The notes under the pieces were generated by a model. The model was given only the letters and a program-made list of their open reading frames with translations. It did not search any database and was not told the origin of the DNA. DNA of 43,628 bases, from the NCBI GenBank assembly GCA_964577715.1, contig CAZOAA010000010.1:1-43628 (forward strand). The letters run 5' to 3'. Shown one piece after another: positions 40,174 to 43,628 of the stretch (its first letter is position 1; each line of letters opens with the position of its first letter). This DNA comes from SUP05 sp964577715 (GTDB lineage: Bacteria > Pseudomonadota > Gammaproteobacteria > PS1 > Pseudothioglobaceae). Position numbers and translations under genes: made by a program.

Positions 40174-41414
40174 AGTGGTTTGGGTTTATTTGTATCTTTT
40201 TAACTTCGTTCGCTTTTGCAGGAAAAGAGCTTGAGGTTGAACTAAGTTCTGGTAATACCATTAGTATTGATGCATATGCATCAGACGGAGATACGTTGTT
40301 TTTATATCTACCTTCTGAACGTGGTTTTGGCAAAGGCCATGTGCCGACCATGCAACAATTAACTTTTGAGGGTTATGATATTTGGGTGGCTGATCTGCAT
40401 AGTAGTTATATGATTCCGAAACACCGCAGTAGTATTGATCGTTTTAATATTGACGACTTACTTGAATTGATTGATTATGCTAAACGCAAATCATTCAATG
40501 AAATATTTTTTTTAACATCAGGCCGGGGCGCACAATTAGCACTTAAAGTTGCTTATGAGTGGCAATTAAAAAATCCAGAGTCAAGGTTATTAAAAGGTCA
40601 TGTCCTACATTCTCCACATTTAATTGAGGTTAATCCGAACCTTGGAGAGGTAGCGAATTATGTTGATATTGCTAAGGTTAGTAATTTACCTACCTACCTA
40701 TTGTTGCCACAATTTGGCACCAAATATTTTCGTGGTGAAGAAATTGCTACTCAACTTAAAAAAGGCGGGAGTTCGGTGTTTGTGCACCGGTTTAAGGATG
40801 TACGCGGCGGGTTCCATATGCGTGATGTTAAAGACCTGAGCAAAATTGATGTTAAGGCAAAAGATGGTTTGAGTGATACATATCATCAGGCGGCACAATT
40901 AATGAAAACAATTAGCGTTGTAAAACCGTCTATAGCAAGCAAAGATATTAAAAAATCATCCAAAGTTGTTTTTAGTGAGCCTGTGTTAAAGCCTTATAAA
41001 GGCAAGCAAAATATTCCATTAAAACTTAAAACATTCGATGGGCAAATATTAGATATTGGCACTTATAAAAACCAAGTAGTTTTGCTTAATTTTTGGGCCA
41101 GTTGGTGCAAACCTTGTGTTAAAGAAATCCCCTCACTAATGCGCCTACAGCAACAGTTTAAAAATCGTAGTTTTCAGATTGTCACGATTAATGTTGGTGA
41201 GTCAAAAAAAGACATGACTGATTTTCTAAAAAAAGTAAAACTAGAATTACCCATTATGCTGGATTCGAATGGAATAGCAGTAAAAGATTGGGGTGTATAT
41301 GCCTATCCTTCTAATTTTGTTTTAGATAAAAACGGGGTAATTCGTTACGCTTATCGTGGTGCGCTAGAGTGGGATTCGCCATCAGTTGTTAATACCATTA
41401 AAACATTGTTGTGA
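40170..41414 (+). CDS. Exported hydrolase-like/TlpA thioredoxin fusion
   Basis: A 414-residue exported protein. A signal peptide covers residues 1-18 (ending AFA). Residues 20-250 look like an alpha/beta-hydrolase fold (TLFLYLPSERGFGKGH, GYDIWVADLH, EIFFLTSGRGAQLALKV, LPTYLLLPQ and RGGFHMRD). In this domain the usual G-x-S-x-G elbow aligns as TSGRGA, so the nucleophile position (Gly118) is glycine although Ser117 is next to it and His216 is kept. Residues 280-414 form a TlpA/ResA-like thioredoxin domain with FWASWCKPC (Cys313, Cys316). The protein probably works in the periplasm in disulfide reduction. The order hydrolase then TlpA is uncommon. Confidence 0.85.
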   Translation: MKWFGFICIFLTSFAFAGKELEVELSSGNTISIDAYASDGDTLFLYLPSERGFGKGHVPTMQQLTFEGYDIWVADLHSSYMIPKHRSSIDRFNIDDLLELIDYAKRKSFNEIFFLTSGRGAQLALKVAYEWQLKNPESRLLKGHVLHSPHLIEVNPNLGEVANYVDIAKVSNLPTYLLLPQFGTKYFRGEEIATQLKKGGSSVFVHRFKDVRGGFHMRDVKDLSKIDVKAKDGLSDTYHQAAQLMKTISVVKPSIASKDIKKSSKVVFSEPVLKPYKGKQNIPLKLKTFDGQILDIGTYKNQVVLLNFWASWCKPCVKEIPSLMRLQQQFKNRSFQIVTINVGESKKDMTDFLKKVKLELPIMLDSNGIAVKDWGVYAYPSNFVLDKNGVIRYAYRGALEWDSPSVVNTIKTLL

Positions 41415-42595
41415 AGCAATACGATGTCATTGTTATTGGTGCAGGTGCTGCTGGTTTAATGTGTGCAGCTGAAGCTTCTCATCGTGGTCGAAAAGTACTG
41501 GTATTAGAGGCTAGTAATAAAGCAGGTAAGAAAATTTTAATTTCAGGCGGCGGTCGCTGTAACTTCACTAATCTGCACATTGATGCAGCCTCTTATTTAT
41601 CTCAAAATCCACATTTTTGTAAGTCGGCATTAACACGGTATACGCAGTGGGATTTTATTGCATTGATGGACAAGCACAATCTTAATTGGCATGAGAAAAC
41701 ACTTGGGCAACTTTTTTGTGATAATAAGGCACCAGCTGTATTAAACATGCTGTTTAATGAGTGCAAGGGTGTGGATATTAAACTAGATTTAAAGGTGGAT
41801 AAACTTGATTTTGAAGATCAGTATATAGTGATTGCAGATGGGGAAAAACATCAATCAGAATCGCTGGTGGTTGCCACTGGCGGGCCAAGTATTCCCAAAA
41901 TGGGTGCTACAGATTTTGGCATTAAAGTTGCCAAACAATTTGGACTTAAATCCATTCCTTTTAAGCCAGCACTGGTGCCCTTTACTTTTTTACAAGCCGA
42001 TATTGATAAATACTTTAAAGACTTATCTGGTTTATCATTAGAAGTAGTAATAAGTTGTAATGGTCAAAGTTTTAAAGAAATGGCACTCATTACTCATCGC
42101 GGCATTAGCGGGCCTGCGGTTTTGCAAATTTCCTCTTATTGGAATAAGGGTGATACGGTTGCTATTAATCTCTTGCCTGGAATTGATGCAATAGAGTGGT
42201 TATTAACTGCACAACAAAACAAAGGTACAACAACCCTTAAAAATATTTTGAGTGAGTACTTTTATAAGCGTTTGGCACATCGATTCTCCCAAACACTAAC
42301 ACTAATAGACTTATCTACAAAAACACTGGGCGAAATTAAACAAACTGATTTAAAAGCCTTTGGGAAAGTATTGAATAACTGGATATTAACCCCAAGTGGT
42401 ACCGAGGGGTTGCGCACAGCTGAGGTGTGCACAGGTGGGGTGAGTACCAACGAACTTTCTTCTAAAACCATGGAGTCAAACAAACAACCTGGGCTTTATT
42501 TTATTGGTGAGACAGTTGATGTCACTGGATGGCTAGGAGGGTATAACTTTCAATGGGCTTGGTCATCGGGCTGGGCCGCAGGACAGGTGGTTTAG
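41411..42595 (+). CDS. HI0933/YhiN-family flavoprotein
   Basis: A 394-residue FAD-binding protein. The GTG start overlaps the fusion-gene stop (GTGA). Motifs are VIVIGAGAAGLMCAAEAS, GKKILISGGGRCNFTN, VVATGGPSIPKMGATDFG, THRGISGPAVLQIS, and the C-terminal GETVDVTGWLGGYNFQWAW. These are diagnostic of the HI0933/BaiN group of NAD(P)/FAD-dependent oxidoreductases, whose physiological substrate in most bacteria is unknown. The three overlapping genes before and including it (39919-42595) suggest one transcription unit. Confidence 0.92.
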   Translation: MKQYDVIVIGAGAAGLMCAAEASHRGRKVLVLEASNKAGKKILISGGGRCNFTNLHIDAASYLSQNPHFCKSALTRYTQWDFIALMDKHNLNWHEKTLGQLFCDNKAPAVLNMLFNECKGVDIKLDLKVDKLDFEDQYIVIADGEKHQSESLVVATGGPSIPKMGATDFGIKVAKQFGLKSIPFKPALVPFTFLQADIDKYFKDLSGLSLEVVISCNGQSFKEMALITHRGISGPAVLQISSYWNKGDTVAINLLPGIDAIEWLLTAQQNKGTTTLKNILSEYFYKRLAHRFSQTLTLIDLSTKTLGEIKQTDLKAFGKVLNNWILTPSGTEGLRTAEVCTGGVSTNELSSKTMESNKQPGLYFIGETVDVTGWLGGYNFQWAWSSGWAAGQVV

Positions 42596-42661
42596 CTCAA
42601 TAATGCTTTTTTTTTCAAATCGTGTACAATCAAACTTTAATTAAATTAAGAAAATAACCTT

Positions 42662-43279
42662 ATGTTTGCATTTGGAGAGAAAGTCGTTGGTTACGATGGC
42701 CTCATGTTTAATGAGCGTGAAGTTAGAGCAGCTGCAGGCATTGTGTTTTTATTTGCTTTTATGGCATTCATGCTGGCATGGAGTGGTAAGGGTTTTAGAG
42801 CAACTGAAATCATGGTGTCAGTTTTTTTATTTGATTTTTTTATTCGAGTTTTTATCAATCCAAAGTATGCGCCATCGATGGTTGTTGGTCGCTGGATGGT
42901 TAACAATCAAAAGCCTGAATACACCGACGCCGCACCTAAGCGATGGGCTTGGTCAATTGGCTTTTTTATAGCAGTTATTGTGTTTTACAAAGTTGTGTTA
43001 GATGATACTCGTGGTCCAGGCCTTGTTCTCCCTTGTGCATTGTGTTTGGGCTTGTTATTTTTTGAAGCAGTTTTTGGTATTTGCGCAGGGTGTAAAATTT
43101 ACAACTTATTTCATAAAGAAAAAGTGAAGCATTGCCCGGGTGAAGCGTGTGATTTAAGCAGGGGTAGAGATCCAATTCAAAATCTAGATTTAGCGCAAAA
43201 AAGTATATTTGCTTTATCAATGCTAGTACTGTTCTATTTGGCATTTGTCGATATTATCAGTAATTTAATAAAAGGATAA
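42662..43279 (+). CDS. DUF4395-like membrane protein with three cysteine pairs
   Basis: A 205-residue protein with about four hydrophobic helices (near residues 22-40, 46-65, 96-112 and 182-201). The pattern VRAAAGIVFLFAFMAF, then FDFFIRVFINPKYAP, then GICAGCKIYN resembles DUF4395. Cysteines come in pairs: Cys125/Cys128 (PCALC), Cys141/Cys144 (CAGC) and Cys158/Cys163 (CPGEAC). That could indicate a thiol-redox or metal-binding membrane protein; DUF4395 proteins are often encoded near thioredoxins or rhodaneses, and a TlpA-type protein lies two genes upstream here. A partial gene follows four bases later. Confidence 0.82.
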   Translation: MFAFGEKVVGYDGLMFNEREVRAAAGIVFLFAFMAFMLAWSGKGFRATEIMVSVFLFDFFIRVFINPKYAPSMVVGRWMVNNQKPEYTDAAPKRWAWSIGFFIAVIVFYKVVLDDTRGPGLVLPCALCLGLLFFEAVFGICAGCKIYNLFHKEKVKHCPGEACDLSRGRDPIQNLDLAQKSIFALSMLVLFYLAFVDIISNLIKG

Positions 43280-43282
43280 AAC

Positions 43283-43628
43283 ATGAAAAATATAAAAGTA
43301 CTTTGGTCAATTATTATCCTACTATCAGTTATTATTTTTGGTATTGGGTATCAGTTTGTCACCGGATCAGTGGCAACAGCCAAAGACGGGCGAGTGGCAA
43401 TTATTTTGACCAAGGGTGAGCGTAATTTTGTTTTAACTGAGATGCGTGGCTTGTTAGGCCATATGCAACAACTAATTAGTGCAGCAGCAGACAAGGATAT
43501 TGATAGAACGATTAAAATTGCAAAAATTTTGACCGAGGATTCTAAAGGTGAAACGCAAGTTTCTATTATTGCTAAAACCCCAATCGCCTTTAAAAAACTA
43601 AGCACTAATATTCATACGCAATTTGGTG
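43283..43628 (+). CDS. Partial membrane-anchored protein, helical periplasmic domain
   Basis: The first 115 codons of a protein that runs out of the window. Residues 6-25 form a signal anchor (VLWSIIILLSVIIFGIGY). The exposed part is mostly helical: LTKGERNFVLTEMRGLLGHM, AAADKDIDRTIKIAKIL and then a FKKLSTNIHTQFG segment. The layout recalls the four-helix bundle of cytochrome c'/c556-like proteins, but no CxxCH motif is seen in the part present. It starts four bases after the DUF4395 gene behind AAAGGATAAA, so the two are likely co-transcribed. Confidence 0.75.
   Translation, partial: MKNIKVLWSIIILLSVIIFGIGYQFVTGSVATAKDGRVAIILTKGERNFVLTEMRGLLGHMQQLISAAADKDIDRTIKIAKILTEDSKGETQVSIIAKTPIAFKKLSTNIHTQFG

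Noticed and set aside
1..43628. CRISPR arrays, transposases or prophage genes
   Set aside because: No regularly spaced direct repeats, integrase or transposase motifs were seen on either strand.

Overview
The window is AT-rich, gene-dense chromosomal DNA from a sulfur-oxidising gammaproteobacterium. The gene set and order best fit the SUP05/Thioglobaceae group (free-living Candidatus Thioglobus, or relatives of the bivalve symbionts Ruthia and Vesicomyosocius). This placement is inferred from gene content and composition; no database comparison was possible. No phage, insertion sequence, CRISPR array or clear genomic island was seen.

Region 1 (1-11710, + strand) is a nearly complete reverse-type dissimilatory sulfite reductase locus in the order dsrA(partial)-B-E-F-H-C-M-K-L-J-O-P-N-R. 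DsrEFH and DsrC relay sulfur as protein-bound persulfide or trisulfide. DsrAB, a siroheme enzyme, oxidises it to sulfite. DsrL is the flavoprotein partner and DsrMKJOP the membrane redox complex. DsrN modifies siroheme, and DsrR resembles an A-type Fe-S scaffold without cysteines. A strong terminator hairpin lies between dsrC and dsrM, and an extended -10 sits almost on the dsrN start codon.

Region 2 (11725-17435) has an amiC-tsaE-cation exchanger block on the minus strand, hemD (tetrapyrrole synthesis, hence siroheme) behind a divergent DUF72-like protein, a small helix-turn-helix protein, metF, infA and tRNA-Leu(CAA). Region 3 (17455-23604) carries the oadGAB sodium-pump decarboxylase, panD, the LolCD lipoprotein exporter and a PsiE-like protein. 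Region 4 (23633-27594) is a run of seven overlapping genes, lpxK-ycaR-kdsB-folD-glutaredoxin-HExxH protein-LysE exporter, tying lipid A/KDO synthesis to one-carbon and thiol functions. Region 5 (27587-36389) holds purEK, hsp20, bioF-bioH, thiG, tRNA-Ser(GCU), an OsmC protein, trpC and several uncharacterised genes. One of these encodes a strikingly methionine-rich membrane-anchored helical protein. Region 6 (36458-43628) runs on the + strand: kdsA, a periplasmic ATP-dependent DNA ligase, dapB, a YciI protein, an ETHE1-type persulfide dioxygenase, an orphan, a hydrolase-like/TlpA fusion, a HI0933-type flavoprotein, a DUF4395 protein and a partial anchored protein.

The genes describe an autotroph-like core metabolism (cofactors, amino acids, LPS, purines) built around sulfur oxidation. 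The least explained items are the Met-rich protein, the hydrolase-like/TlpA fusion that lacks the expected nucleophile serine, a DsrJ with no cysteine outside its heme motifs, and two similar hairpin-containing intergenic elements.
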